Shown here: positions 30,564 through 39,401 of the stretch, in pieces | Position numbering within the stretch: position 1 is the first letter of the stretch | How the letters are laid out: each line of letters opens with the position of its first letter | Assembly: GCF_007859715.1 (NCBI RefSeq) | Contig: NZ_SJPG01000001.1 | Span: 6,404,001-6,468,000 of the forward strand | Length of the DNA: 64,000 nt | Direction: 5' to 3' | Origin: Rubinisphaera italica | Lineage (GTDB): Bacteria > Planctomycetota > Planctomycetia > Planctomycetales > Planctomycetaceae | The notes under the pieces: model-generated | Told to the model about the DNA's origin: nothing | Databases searched by the model: none | The model's input: only the letters and a program-made list of their open reading frames with translations | Translations under genes and position numbers: made by a program

Positions 30564-31497
30564 AACAGTCGGGGCACCTTTCAAGTTCATCGAGGCAATG
30601 TTGGCAAGTGTGATTGAGACACGCCGTACAAACGGTGATGCAAGATCCACAGTAGCGGTCTCCACAGGTTTCACAGCAGTTGGTGCAGTCGCAGCAGAAA
30701 GATGCATCGCACTCAGAGCACTGGACGTAGCAGTGTTCGCAAATACGCGAATCGCATTTCTCGCAGCTCCACCATTCGTCTTCGAGCATGGTGGCATCGC
30801 AATCATTGCATGGGATGCCAGGCCAACCAGCCAGCGGCACATAGGGGCTCTCGTCGTTGTAGGTTTGCAACAGATTGGAAACGATCAGAAACAAGTCCAA
30901 GATCCGACCTTGTTCCAATGCGATCCGAATCGCATGCCGTCCATCCCCTTCACAAACGGTTTCGTCTTGAACGTGCGGATGTGTCACGGCGTCATTGGTC
31001 GATGCTGGATGTGGATCGAGGGCCACTACCCGGTATCGAAGTGAGTTATCAGACTGGTATATCGACCATTCCAGCACAATTTCGAAGGGACCGAGATAGA
31101 CTCCATCCAACTCAATCGATGCGGTCGTCACGGAGATTGTTCCGTGCTGCCGGTCAATCGAGACCTCCTCAAACTCGTCAGACAGCGAAATCAAGTCCGC
31201 AAAGATTTCCGAGGCCAATGCAACTGGTCTCTCAGTATTTTCATCGGAAGACTTGGCAATGATCAAATCGTGCTGAAGCCTTTCAATCGAAGTTGCGATA
31301 CCTCTCCGGAGACGCTCTGCAGCGAAAAACCAATGTCGTTTGCGAGCTTTATGAATCATCCGATGGAAACGCATGACTTGGTTCCAGCTGTCAACAGGAA
31401 GTGATCTTTCTTCAACCGGACCAGCCCGTGCCTTTAATCGGTCGTGAATCTTGCAAGCAAACTTGATGAGTCGTCGATCGTCTTGATTCATAGGCAT
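30475..31497 (-). CDS. E2-like conjugating protein fused to a Cys-rich (RING/treble-clef-like) zinc array
   Basis: 340 residues from the ATG at 31497 (31491 also possible). After a helical start, residues 95-225 look like a UBC/E2 core: beta-rich sequence, then HPHV at 173-176 and Cys182 in ETVCEGDG. The spacing is close to the HPN-x7-Cys arrangement of eukaryotic E2 enzymes. Residues 230-311 hold about 22 Cys in successive C-x2-C pairs ([21 protein letters not shown]), suggesting several treble-clef zinc units like RING or B-box. It could combine E2 and E3 roles. The fold call is inferred; the gene order around it supports it. Confidence 0.7.
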   Translation of the reverse strand: MPMNQDDRRLIKFACKIHDRLKARAGPVEERSLPVDSWNQVMRFHRMIHKARKRHWFFAAERLRRGIATSIERLQHDLIIAKSSDENTERPVALASEIFADLISLSDEFEEVSIDRQHGTISVTTASIELDGVYLGPFEIVLEWSIYQSDNSLRYRVVALDPHPASTNDAVTHPHVQDETVCEGDGRHAIRIALEQGRILDLFLIVSNLLQTYNDESPYVPLAGWPGIPCNDCDATMLEDEWWSCEKCDSRICEHCYVQCSECDASFCCDCTNCCETCGDRYCGSCITVCTACLNHTCQHCLDELERCPDCYEEENKTTNEPDSETLLHANSVGEAPVPA

Positions 31498-31559
31498 TGT
31501 TTTCCATGAGAAGATGAAACAACCGCCAGGCGAAGGCTCGACGGTTGTGGATGATGGTA

Positions 31560-31784
31560 TCAGGCGATCGCTCCTTCGATTTTGGTGGGAGTGAATGAAA
31601 TTCTGTCCCCATCCTGTAGCACTTGATCTTGTGGACAAGGCTGTCGATTGACACGAATCAAGTAATTTTCGGGATCCTTGCCACCCGTTTGTTCCTCGAA
31701 CAGTTTGGCAACTGTGGTTCCGTCTGCCACTTCGAGATAGTCGGCGAATCCGCCGCCGTGGTTATTGATCACGAGTACTTTCAT
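31560..31784 (-). CDS. Ubiquitin-like beta-grasp protein (MoaD/ThiS type)
   Basis: 74 residues with AAGGA upstream of the ATG at 31784. Pattern of a small beta-grasp: [12 protein letters not shown] strand, a central helix ([12 protein letters not shown]), [11 protein letters not shown] strand, and the final [12 protein letters not shown] strand. The tail is KIEGAIA, not Gly-Gly, so it would need trimming, possibly by the JAMM peptidase two genes downstream, to end in Gly. It is the first of the four core genes (ubiquitin-like, E2-like, peptidase, E1). Confidence 0.75.
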   Translation of the reverse strand: MKVLVINNHGGGFADYLEVADGTTVAKLFEEQTGGKDPENYLIRVNRQPCPQDQVLQDGDRISFTPTKIEGAIA

Positions 31785-31963
31785 GGGATGTCCTTGCGAT
31801 AGATTTGAGTGAGTGGAAATGTCGTTTGTGCTTCAGCATTCGTCTGTGACGTCGTTTCGTGGAAACTCGCCGCTCGCGTCGGCCCCGCTGCTGGCCACCA
31901 CGAACACGCCAGCGAATCGCGCGACGATCATCTGGTTGTGCAAAGCGGTGATATGACAGAACT

Positions 31964-32170
31964 CTATGCGGCGATCGGTTCATTGATGTTGTTCCGAGTC
32001 TGACGGGAAGCTTCCAGTTCATCCCAATCGATAATGTAGGGGCCGTGGTATTCATCATCGGGATCGATTCGCTCGTCTGTCTCAGCGATCAGGAAGCCAA
32101 GTCGTTTAATGGTGGATACCGTTTCACCAGTCGCATGAGCGACAGCACGGTTTAATTCAGATTGATGCAT
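31964..32170 (-). CDS. Small hypothetical protein (68 aa)
   Basis: ATG at 32170 with AAGGAGA 8 bases upstream decides the start. Begins MHQSELNRAVAHATGETVST, a helix-rich opening reminiscent of HU/IHF-like N-termini, followed by an acidic C-terminal half (RIDPDDEYHGPYIIDWDELE). No confident family. It precedes the ubiquitin-like gene by 179 bases, in which I see only an arginine-rich shadow frame. Confidence 0.7.
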   Translation of the reverse strand: MHQSELNRAVAHATGETVSTIKRLGFLIAETDERIDPDDEYHGPYIIDWDELEASRQTRNNINEPIAA

Positions 32171-32201
32171 TTGTGGTTCTCCTTGAGAGTGCCAAAGAAA
32201 A

Positions 32202-32233
32202 AGCCTCGACTGCACGTGAATGCAGCCGAGGCT
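32202..32233 (-). terminator. Intrinsic terminator
   Basis: A 13-base stem with one mismatch (AGCCTCGACTGCA with TGCAGCCGAGGCT, loop CGTGAA), followed on the minus strand by TTTTTC. It ends transcription of the 92-residue gene upstream and separates it from the genes that follow. Confidence 0.75.
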
Positions 32234-32269
32234 GAAATTGAACAAGTTGAAATTGTTAAAGCGTGGTAA

Positions 32270-32548
32270 TTAGTAGTCCTCCGGCAATAGCACGGTCGTC
32301 GCCGAGCGATCCGCTTCGGTGATGATCCAGAATTTGCTTTCGTTTTCTGAGTGATAGACCGAGAACAAACGGCCTCCCTGAATCAAAGCGTCGTCGTTGG
32401 CCTGCCGATCATCGGCGCAGCAATCTCCCCAATCACCGGAATGATGGCGTGTCAACGCTGTTTGGATGTCGGCATGTGAGATCGTGCCGAGTGCATTCGG
32501 TGTGGCCACGATTTGGCCAAGTGGAAATGAGTTCGATGCTTCAGGAAT
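32270..32548 (-). CDS. Small protein of the GDWGD family, apparent ATT start (92 aa)
   Basis: The frame opens at GTG 32509, but AAAGGAG lies 6 bases before an in-frame ATT at 32548. The extra 13 residues (IPEASNSFPLGQI) align with the start of a paralogue at 53413-53715 (FSLGATVATPGAL versus FPLGQIVATPNAL). Core motif HSGDWGDCCADD, then FWIITEADRSATTVLLPEDY. Function unknown; found here in both mobile modules. The ATT start is inferred from the ribosome-binding site and paralogue alignment. Confidence 0.8.
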   Translation of the reverse strand: MPEASNSFPLGQIVATPNALGTISHADIQTALTRHHSGDWGDCCADDRQANDDALIQGGRLFSVYHSENESKFWIITEADRSATTVLLPEDY

Positions 32549-32589
32549 GTCGGGCTCCTTTCTGTTGTTTTGGTCAGCGCATGAAAAAA

Positions 32590-32604
32590 GCCCGCATCGC
32601 GGGC
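32590..32604 (-). terminator. Intrinsic terminator
   Basis: GCCCGC-ATC-GCGGGC hairpin followed on the minus strand by TTTTTTC. It lies 30 bases past the end of the membrane-anchored protein gene at 32634. Confidence 0.75.
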
Positions 32605-32633
32605 CTTGAGAAAGTTCCGTTGTCAGTACTCAG

Positions 32634-33107
32634 CTAGTTCTGGTTCGATTTCCAGGTTTTACCGAGCCATGCATCACGATAGACAAACGACTTGGCATTC
32701 TTGGCGCTAAGAGTCACCGAAATCGGGATGTCCTGCTTTGGATCGAACGTATGCAGAGGGAACTCAAACTCAACGGCGTGATCTTCGTTGGGTGACCACG
32801 ATTCAAAGCTGTAAACTTCGTACTGTCGCGCGTCTCCATTCGCCAGTAGGTCACTTTCGACGGTTACGGTCAGTGTCCCATTCCGCAAAATGGCAGGGCA
32901 CTGGTGCCACGCCGAGACTTTCCACACCGGATTGCTCAGGAAAGGGTAGTCGATTCGGCCACTCAGCATTGGAATCGCAACCGGTTTTTGCTGTTCCTGA
33001 TACTCGGCGTAACGGACGAACGCAGCCATCGCGAGATATCCAATGATCACCACTACGATGAGGACCACGAACCCATCCTGATACCAGGCTCTTTCTTTCT
33101 CTGACAT
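32634..33107 (-). CDS. Membrane-anchored hypothetical protein
   Basis: 157 residues; ATG at 33107 with AAAAGGAGG upstream. One N-terminal membrane span (DGFVVLIVVVIIGYLAMAAF) and a beta-rich outer domain (about 45-150) with repeated strands (TLTVTVESDLL, VEFEFPLHTF, DIPISVTLSA). It resembles a single-pass protein with an immunoglobulin-like or C2-like domain, but no family is named. It has its own terminator. Confidence 0.75.
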   Translation of the reverse strand: MSEKERAWYQDGFVVLIVVVIIGYLAMAAFVRYAEYQEQQKPVAIPMLSGRIDYPFLSNPVWKVSAWHQCPAILRNGTLTVTVESDLLANGDARQYEVYSFESWSPNEDHAVEFEFPLHTFDPKQDIPISVTLSAKNAKSFVYRDAWLGKTWKSNQN

Positions 33108-33239
33108 AGGTTGAGCCTCCTTTTAGAATTGTCTGCCTGTTGATCATTCTTCACTAAACTTCGCTTCGTCATTGGACTCTCAGTTGTCAACACGCACTGC
33201 AGTCCGCTTTGAGTGTGGAATCACATCAAGACACAGGTC

Positions 33240-34400
33240 CTATCTCGACTTACCGAGTTTGATTTTTCCAACGACGGAACCGTCGTATTTGAAGAAGTAT
33301 CCCCAAGGTGTCCCATCCTGCTTGATCGCCACGAATACATGGAGTCCATCTGGAGAGAGTGTCATCGCACGTAGATTCAGACCAATCGGGGAAATCCCAG
33401 ACAGTAGCAGCCGACGCCCCTTCGTTTTTGAATCGATCAACTCAACTCGTTGAGTTCCCTTCGGGGCATCTGTATGGACCACAATCGACAGCCCCCCTTT
33501 GGAGAATGTGACCAACTGAGTGCTCACTCCTTCCGCTTCCTTGGCAGCACGGACTTTTGCTTGACGATACGCCGTCTGTTCCGATTGTGCCTGGGGACGT
33601 GTTGTTAGCTTTCGGGCCGCGAAATCCGCGACAATCGTTCGATCATTCATTGGAATCACCAGCTTCCGTTCATCCCATTTGGCCTGTCCGAGGTGGATCG
33701 AGCCAGGCTTGGCAGCTTGCGGGTCTGGTGGGCTGAGTAATTCAGCAGCGGGGAGGTCAATATTGTGCGGTGTGAGAACGTGTTCCCAACCATCCCATTG
33801 AACCAGATGAAATTGATAACCGTTATCAGTCGGCTTCATCCCAAAATAGCCAGACCCATCCGGCAAAATGGGCGAGAGATTCAAAGTCGAGCAGAGCATT
33901 ACCGCAGGCGGTGTTGCATTCCATTCGTGGAATTGCTTGGACTCAGGCTCGTAGACAACTGACCGTACAATTTCATTGAGATCCGCAAAGCAAATGAGGA
34001 TTCGTTTTCCACTCGGGCACCAATACGCGGATGTCGGCACAACGTTGCGTGCAGCATTGGCCTCTCCCCAGACCTGAGCCTCGACCGATAACGATCGACC
34101 ATCCGAGATGCGGACGAACTGCACGGCAACCCGATAACTCGGCTGTCCCTGTTCGGCGACAGCGATGGTAGCCTGTTTGCCGTCGGGGCTGATCGCAATA
34201 CGACTGGGGCGGTAGCTTGCAGGACTCAGCAACTGCCGCGTTGCCTTCGTTTTGAGATCAAATTGAATCACGGCGCCATCGGATTTACTGACAATAACAC
34301 TCTGGGAATCAGCGGTCCAAACGGGGTCATGGGCCGGAACACATCCCGTCGATGTGCAGGCAGCCACAAAAATCATGAAAAACAGCAATTTGACATGCAT
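33240..34400 (-). CDS. Lipoprotein with WD40/TolB-like beta-propeller
   Basis: 386 residues; GGAG 5 bases before the ATG. Signal and lipobox STGC (residue 20). The body shows repeated propeller blades (PVWTADSQSVIVSK, PSRIAISPDGKQATIAV, RAMTLSPDGLHVFVAIKQDG). Such proteins usually bind partners at the membrane surface. It is divergently transcribed from the XRE regulator and probably controlled by it. Ligand unknown. Confidence 0.8.
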   Translation of the reverse strand: MHVKLLFFMIFVAACTSTGCVPAHDPVWTADSQSVIVSKSDGAVIQFDLKTKATRQLLSPASYRPSRIAISPDGKQATIAVAEQGQPSYRVAVQFVRISDGRSLSVEAQVWGEANAARNVVPTSAYWCPSGKRILICFADLNEIVRSVVYEPESKQFHEWNATPPAVMLCSTLNLSPILPDGSGYFGMKPTDNGYQFHLVQWDGWEHVLTPHNIDLPAAELLSPPDPQAAKPGSIHLGQAKWDERKLVIPMNDRTIVADFAARKLTTRPQAQSEQTAYRQAKVRAAKEAEGVSTQLVTFSKGGLSIVVHTDAPKGTQRVELIDSKTKGRRLLLSGISPIGLNLRAMTLSPDGLHVFVAIKQDGTPWGYFFKYDGSVVGKIKLGKSR

Positions 34401-34431
34401 GGTGTCTCCTTTTGGCGGATTGTTCGGGAAA

Positions 34432-34441
34432 TGTGTACACA
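34432..34441. promoter_or_regulatory. Palindrome between divergent genes, possible XRE operator
   Basis: TGTGTACACA, a perfect 10-base palindrome, lies in the 122-base gap between the propeller lipoprotein gene (minus) and the XRE gene (plus). Two CTCATAG-type repeats lie at about 34478 and 34492. Either could bind the adjacent regulator. Confidence 0.3.
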
Positions 34442-34522
34442 GTGAAAAAACGACTCATGCAGACGGCAATAGATACTCATAGTCCGTAGCCTCATAGGCG
34501 TTGTCAACTGTTCAATGCCTGC

Positions 34523-34744
34523 ATGGCAAAACGAGCAGACATTTTGGTGCGATTCGGCAAGCGAGTCCGAGAATTGCGGACTGAGCAGGGCTATTCGCAG
34601 GAAAGCTTTGCCCACGCCTGCGAACTCGATCGCACTTATATGGGAGGAATTGAACGGGGAGAACGGAACGTCGCCTTGCGAAATATCGAGCGGATTGCCG
34701 GCACGCTGGGGGTCAGCATTGCGGAGCTAACAGACGGCGTTTGA
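34523..34744 (+). CDS. XRE-family transcriptional regulator
   Basis: 73 residues, essentially one helix-turn-helix domain: [20 protein letters not shown], then [20 protein letters not shown]. It has no clear ribosome-binding site (ATG preceded by TGCCTGC). It probably controls its divergent neighbour and perhaps the mobile element. Normal length for a single-domain regulator. Confidence 0.9.
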   Translation: MAKRADILVRFGKRVRELRTEQGYSQESFAHACELDRTYMGGIERGERNVALRNIERIAGTLGVSIAELTDGV

Positions 34745-34765
34745 GTGTGTCACCATCAATTGAAA

Positions 34766-35083
34766 TTACGCTGGCACGATAGCCGTAGCGATGGCGAGAT
34801 GATCCGCACAATTCTGCTTGGCCTCGTCCATGGATTCATACAGTTTGCCGTGCAGGATTATCTTGTGATCAGAATCGCAGATCACATAGCAAATCCGACA
34901 TTGTCCCAACTGTCCGAGAAGTTGAGCGACATCGACACTCTCCGGCAGCGACGACCTTTCTTCCTGGGCGAAGTAGCTCGCCGCTAGACTGAGGTCATTC
35001 GTTGGCATCTCATCCCGCCAGAAACGCAACGCCGCGCGGATGAGCATCAATTCATTGTTATTTAGAACGGGTGTTTGGTCGAT
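34766..35083 (-). CDS. Small hypothetical protein, apparent ATC start (105 aa)
   Basis: The frame opens further upstream (35179), but AAAGGAG sits 6 bases before an in-frame ATC at 35083, the same spacing as the ATT-started gene at 32548. ATC is therefore the preferred start; ATG codons inside (from about 35045) would lose the ribosome-binding site. Sequence is helical with CRICYVICDSDHKI near the middle. No family recognised. Convergent with the XRE gene. Confidence 0.6.
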   Translation of the reverse strand: MDQTPVLNNNELMLIRAALRFWRDEMPTNDLSLAASYFAQEERSSLPESVDVAQLLGQLGQCRICYVICDSDHKIILHGKLYESMDEAKQNCADHLAIATAIVPA

Positions 35084-35220
35084 AAGAGGCTCCTTTCTTT
35101 TTGGGGGTAAGAGCAAAAACACAGCAGGTTCACATGAGTGGAAAATGCTAAGCAACTCTTCCCTATTCACCTGCCGCAATTCGAGCTTCAGTTTAGTTCG
35201 AGAACTTAATCCGGGGCCTA

Positions 35221-37926
35221 TTACGACCGGCTGGACTTGGTGTCGAGTGCCTTCCGCCGGGTACGACCATCCGGGGCCGGCAGACCATGTTTTTCATGCC
35301 AATACTTGACGGCACTGGTCACTGTATTGCGATCGATCCCGATATGTTTGGCAATCTCGCCAAGTAGTGCACCAGCGTCGAACATCTCCATCACTTCATC
35401 GGCGATCTTTTGATAAAGCGGTCGTTTTTTGTGCTTCCGCTCCAGCGTCGCGCGGCGGCTGCGGCCATCGGGCTTCACCTCACCGCGGTCCTCAAATCCC
35501 TGTTTCAGGATGGCCGTGACACGACTGCGGCTGACACCCAGTTCTTCGGCAATCTCAAACTCAGGACGCCCCTCGTTGTACATCTTCAGAGCCATTTCAT
35601 GCTGATGATTGAGTTCGTCATGGTCTTTGAAGTCAATGCTGATGGGAAAGGCATCGCCAGCGTCTTCCTCGGAGCAGAAGCCAGCCCCAAGCGTCTCGCA
35701 CACGCCATTGATGTGAATCGAGCAATGGCCACGGAAGAATGTGCTGCGACGCCGCGGTTCACCATTTAACTCCATCGAAATTCCGCTAGGCATCAATTTC
35801 TTCAAAGCCGAATTGGCAACAGGAGCCTCACTATTTAGGCTCTCGCTCAACGATGCCAGTTGCTCTCGCAACCAATCTCTTGACGGTAGAGAACGGTGAC
35901 TATTAGCTTCGGATTTTAGGTCGTCAAGTTCCTTTGCAACGTCTTGACGTTCAGTTCTGCGCTGCTCCAACCGGCGATTGAGATCGCTGGGAGCATGCCC
36001 CAACTCGACCTGATCGAGCAGGCGATCAATACGTCCGTCGAGGTCGTTCAGTTCACGCTGTTTGGCAAGAATGGCATCGGGAACGCGTTTTTGAAAGTCA
36101 TCGTGAAACGCCAGCAATTCCATGTAAACCAGATTGAACCAGTCGTCTTCTCCCTCAAGCACGCTCCCGATGGCCTCCAAAACCTTCGATTCAACCAACT
36201 CCAGTGATGCCGATGTCACAACCTCGCAGGTTCCGCGTTTCCCACCTGGACAATAAACCTTCTTGCCTGTTGAATGGAAGGGCCGACCACATTGGGCACA
36301 CTTCAGAAGCCCGGCCAACAGCCGAGGTTTCGCACGACCGTTGCACTCGGATGACGATCCCTGAATCTGCCCTTCGTCGTTACGGTGCTTCTCCCATTTT
36401 TCTGCATTTTCACTGAGCTTTTGCTGTGCCCTCTCGAACGTCGGGTCGTCAATGATCCGCAAATGCGGAAATTCTCGCGTGTACTGCTCGCATTCTTCGG
36501 CAGGTCGGCGCTTCTGCTGAACCTTCCCTGTTTCAGGATCGCGGTGATTCTGGTTTTCTCCCCAGGGCCAGATCCCAATATATTTTTCATTTTCAAGCAA
36601 GTTGACAACGAGCTGATGATGCCATTCCGGTGTGGTTGAACGATGGTCCTTAGGAGCCTTCAGTCGATTCAATTCTCGAACGATCCAGCCGATTGTGCGA
36701 TCTTCATCCACAAACCAATAGAAGATTTGCAAGACCCATTCCGCATGGTCGTCATTGATGACGTAAGTTTTGCGAGGTTTGGCATGACGTCCGCGACGGC
36801 TGGCTTCTGTGCCGGGAACGTCCTTTGAGCCAAAGCCAAAACACCAATCACCTGTCGAATACTCGTTAAGAAGATTTTGCTCATGTCCCCGAAAGACGCC
36901 AGCGCCCAACTCTTTGATGTACTGCTCGTGGATGGCGGCATAGATCGACGCAATCAACTCCCACCCTTTCTTGTCCGTGTCGATTGATTCGGCGACGCAG
37001 ATCACACGAATCCCATAGGAATGGACCAGTTTCTTCAACATCGACAAGGTAATGACCGATTCCCGAGCCAGTCGACTCAGACTGTACAGGTAGAGTGTTG
37101 TAAATTGTCGTTGACTCGCCGCGTCCAGCATGCGATTCAAATCTGTCCGTTCCCTCTTAGTCCCCGAGACAGCTCGATCGGCAAACTCCAACTGTGGACA
37201 GATGACGTGCCCGCACGTTGCCGCGGAGTCATGACATTTCCGCTGCTGCTGTTCGATGCTGTTATCACTTTGCATGTTGGAGCTATAACGGGAATAGCTG
37301 GCCGCCACGTCCGGCAAGTCTTCAATTTCTTGTTCGCGACGTGCCTGTTTCCGACGCCGTGCTGAGATCGGGGCAGCGGCGGCGAGCGCCGAGCTACAAT
37401 CCTGCGGCTGATCTGAGCCTGGTGACTCGTATGCAATACAACAAGCGAATAACAGAACGTAGGCACACATCGCGACAGCGATCAGCACGGATAACGGGTC
37501 GCGACGGCGAACAGGTTTTATGACAGGTTCCAGCCAACGATCCAACGTCTGCAGCATCCAGGCAATCGCGCCGAGACAACGCGTGTCCGGCTTATCTTGG
37601 CAGCGTCCATGTGGAGCTTTGAAAAACAGTGGGCCGTGAGTTTGCGAATTGGTATTGACGGTGCATTCCATCATGGTGAAACTTTCTTTAAGAGCAGTTT
37701 GAGACTCAGGTATTCGCGTAGGCTCGCGATTGTTTGTTGACTCGCTGCCCGCAGCCGCACCGCACGTTTTCTGAAGACCGCAGGCAGAGGGTGACTTCGA
37801 GCACCCGCAGCTGTTTGGCCGCTTTGTCGCGTGACAAAGCTGGCAGCAGCCAAGTTTTCCCAATGGGATCATTGTTGATCCACTTCGGGACCTTGTGAGT
37901 GACGCAGCACTGTGTTTCTTGTCCAT
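35221..37926 (-). CDS. Large serine site-specific recombinase with N-terminal membrane segment
   Basis: 901 residues from the ATG at 37926 (AGAGGTG upstream). An unusual N-terminal extension of about 205 residues has a Cys cluster (CCQLCHATKRPNSCGC) and a predicted membrane span (LSVLIAVAMCAYVLLFACC). The resolvase domain follows: Ser near 215 in SYSRYSSN, SGTKRERTDLNRML and YSLSRLARES. Then come the recombinase domain, a zinc ribbon (CAQCGRPFHS...YCPGGKRGTC), a coiled coil, and two C-terminal helix-turn-helix units (ELGVSRSRVTAILK; HIGIDRNTVTSAVK). It probably mobilises the 29-39 kb element. The start may instead be further downstream if the extension is not translated. Confidence 0.88.
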   Translation of the reverse strand: MDKKHSAASLTRSRSGSTMIPLGKLGCCQLCHATKRPNSCGCSKSPSACGLQKTCGAAAGSESTNNREPTRIPESQTALKESFTMMECTVNTNSQTHGPLFFKAPHGRCQDKPDTRCLGAIAWMLQTLDRWLEPVIKPVRRRDPLSVLIAVAMCAYVLLFACCIAYESPGSDQPQDCSSALAAAAPISARRRKQARREQEIEDLPDVAASYSRYSSNMQSDNSIEQQQRKCHDSAATCGHVICPQLEFADRAVSGTKRERTDLNRMLDAASQRQFTTLYLYSLSRLARESVITLSMLKKLVHSYGIRVICVAESIDTDKKGWELIASIYAAIHEQYIKELGAGVFRGHEQNLLNEYSTGDWCFGFGSKDVPGTEASRRGRHAKPRKTYVINDDHAEWVLQIFYWFVDEDRTIGWIVRELNRLKAPKDHRSTTPEWHHQLVVNLLENEKYIGIWPWGENQNHRDPETGKVQQKRRPAEECEQYTREFPHLRIIDDPTFERAQQKLSENAEKWEKHRNDEGQIQGSSSECNGRAKPRLLAGLLKCAQCGRPFHSTGKKVYCPGGKRGTCEVVTSASLELVESKVLEAIGSVLEGEDDWFNLVYMELLAFHDDFQKRVPDAILAKQRELNDLDGRIDRLLDQVELGHAPSDLNRRLEQRRTERQDVAKELDDLKSEANSHRSLPSRDWLREQLASLSESLNSEAPVANSALKKLMPSGISMELNGEPRRRSTFFRGHCSIHINGVCETLGAGFCSEEDAGDAFPISIDFKDHDELNHQHEMALKMYNEGRPEFEIAEELGVSRSRVTAILKQGFEDRGEVKPDGRSRRATLERKHKKRPLYQKIADEVMEMFDAGALLGEIAKHIGIDRNTVTSAVKYWHEKHGLPAPDGRTRRKALDTKSSRS

Positions 37927-38045
37927 TGCTTCACCTCTTTCGATAGGTGTTGAAAATGAGAGGCTTGAAACGCACAAATTGCCTCTCCCCTCGCAAGGTG
38001 AATTCCGGAAAAATCGCCTACGCAGACCAACAGGAGGGACTGACC

Positions 38046-39401
38046 ATGGTCGCAGCCAATTTGAGAAACACTGTCATCGCCCGGTACGGGTTAATTCGTG
38101 TCGAACACCTGGGACTCGAAGAGAGATCCTTACCGTGGATCCAGCAGTTGGCCGAAGCGTCAGACCATGTGTCGATTCACACGCTGATCCCGGCTGACGA
38201 AATTGCAGCGGATCTTCCAGAAGGATTCCAGTTACGGATGTTGTGCGCGACGGATCATGACGGGAATCGGCGGTTCTATCCGCTCAACGGACCAGACGGC
38301 TTGATTGCCGATTGTGCAGCCGGAGGCTTGGCAATTCTCACGCACCTCCGCAACATGGATGCGGAATCTCGCTTCGGCTATCGGGCTATGTTCGAGTTGT
38401 TCCGGAAAGTGCACGGTATGACTGAGCACTACAATCGGAGTTTTGGAGGCCACAAGGATCTGATGATTTCCAGATCGGGACGCGAAGACTTCGACAAAAG
38501 AGATGTCCTGCCCGAATCGCTTGGTCAAGATGACAGCGGAAACGGACAACGGTGGGGAATTGAATCTCTCAAAAACGTAGGACGAGAGCTGTCCGAGGAG
38601 ATGAGTTACGAGCGACCATCCGAAGCCCGATTGATCGAATTGGGACTCTTCGCAGGCGCAAAGAAGAATCCTCTTGAAGTCGATAGCAAGCAGAAAATAG
38701 AGGGGTTGATTCGTGCGGCTCTGTACGACGGTCCGCCTGACGTCGAACCTGTCGACGACGAATGGGATGAGATTAAAGGCGAGATTACCGAGCAGATCCT
38801 CTCTGCGATCGAGAAACGGCTCAAAAAAACGACGGAGGGATTTGATGAATGGCTCATCGGTCCCAAGAACTCGTTCATCAAGTTAATCGCCAGCCGTGTA
38901 TATACCTGCGGCCCGGTCACAAAAATGATGGTTCGCTGCGCCTTGCTTGAGCTGGGCTGGAAAGCTTACCAATATCTGGCCGATTGTATCCGAGCCCAGA
39001 TGCGGTGCTTTCGAAATGCATTGCCAAAAGAACTGAACGAACAGGAGCAGGAACTCTTCGACCGCGTCTACATACCTCAGGAAGGATTTGGTGGTTTGCC
39101 GCTGGTGCTCATCCGGGAACGGTTACCATTTCTCAAAGCCTCCATTCTCGCGAAATTCCGTGGAGAAGATTTTGATGAGGCTGGCGTGATTCACCAACTC
39201 TTGAACTACTATTCCGAGATGGTCAACAATCGACGGGAGGCCGATCGACGGTTGAAGCAGTATTCCCTTGCAAGTCTCAAAATGGGCCGAAATTTACGAA
39301 TCTACGAGCATGATGACACTCACCCAGTTGAAGGAAATGGTAATAGGCGGGTCAATCGCAAACCGTTATACGATGAAGAGAATCACGGATGGGACGATTA
39401 G
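38046..39401 (+). CDS. Hypothetical protein divergent from the recombinase
   Basis: 451 residues; ATG at 38046 with AGGAGG 10 bases upstream, chosen over an upstream ATG at 37947. No recognisable motif. Mostly helical with a beta-rich start and a charged C-terminus (HPVEGNGNRRVNRK). The 5' end shares a 119-base divergent region with the recombinase gene, so it is probably part of the same element. Function unknown. Confidence 0.75.
   Translation: MVAANLRNTVIARYGLIRVEHLGLEERSLPWIQQLAEASDHVSIHTLIPADEIAADLPEGFQLRMLCATDHDGNRRFYPLNGPDGLIADCAAGGLAILTHLRNMDAESRFGYRAMFELFRKVHGMTEHYNRSFGGHKDLMISRSGREDFDKRDVLPESLGQDDSGNGQRWGIESLKNVGRELSEEMSYERPSEARLIELGLFAGAKKNPLEVDSKQKIEGLIRAALYDGPPDVEPVDDEWDEIKGEITEQILSAIEKRLKKTTEGFDEWLIGPKNSFIKLIASRVYTCGPVTKMMVRCALLELGWKAYQYLADCIRAQMRCFRNALPKELNEQEQELFDRVYIPQEGFGGLPLVLIRERLPFLKASILAKFRGEDFDEAGVIHQLLNYYSEMVNNRREADRRLKQYSLASLKMGRNLRIYEHDDTHPVEGNGNRRVNRKPLYDEENHGWDD

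Noticed and set aside
31762..32058. 98-codon Arg-rich minus-strand frame
   Set aside because: Overlaps the start of the ubiquitin-like gene and the 68-aa gene, and has no ribosome-binding site.
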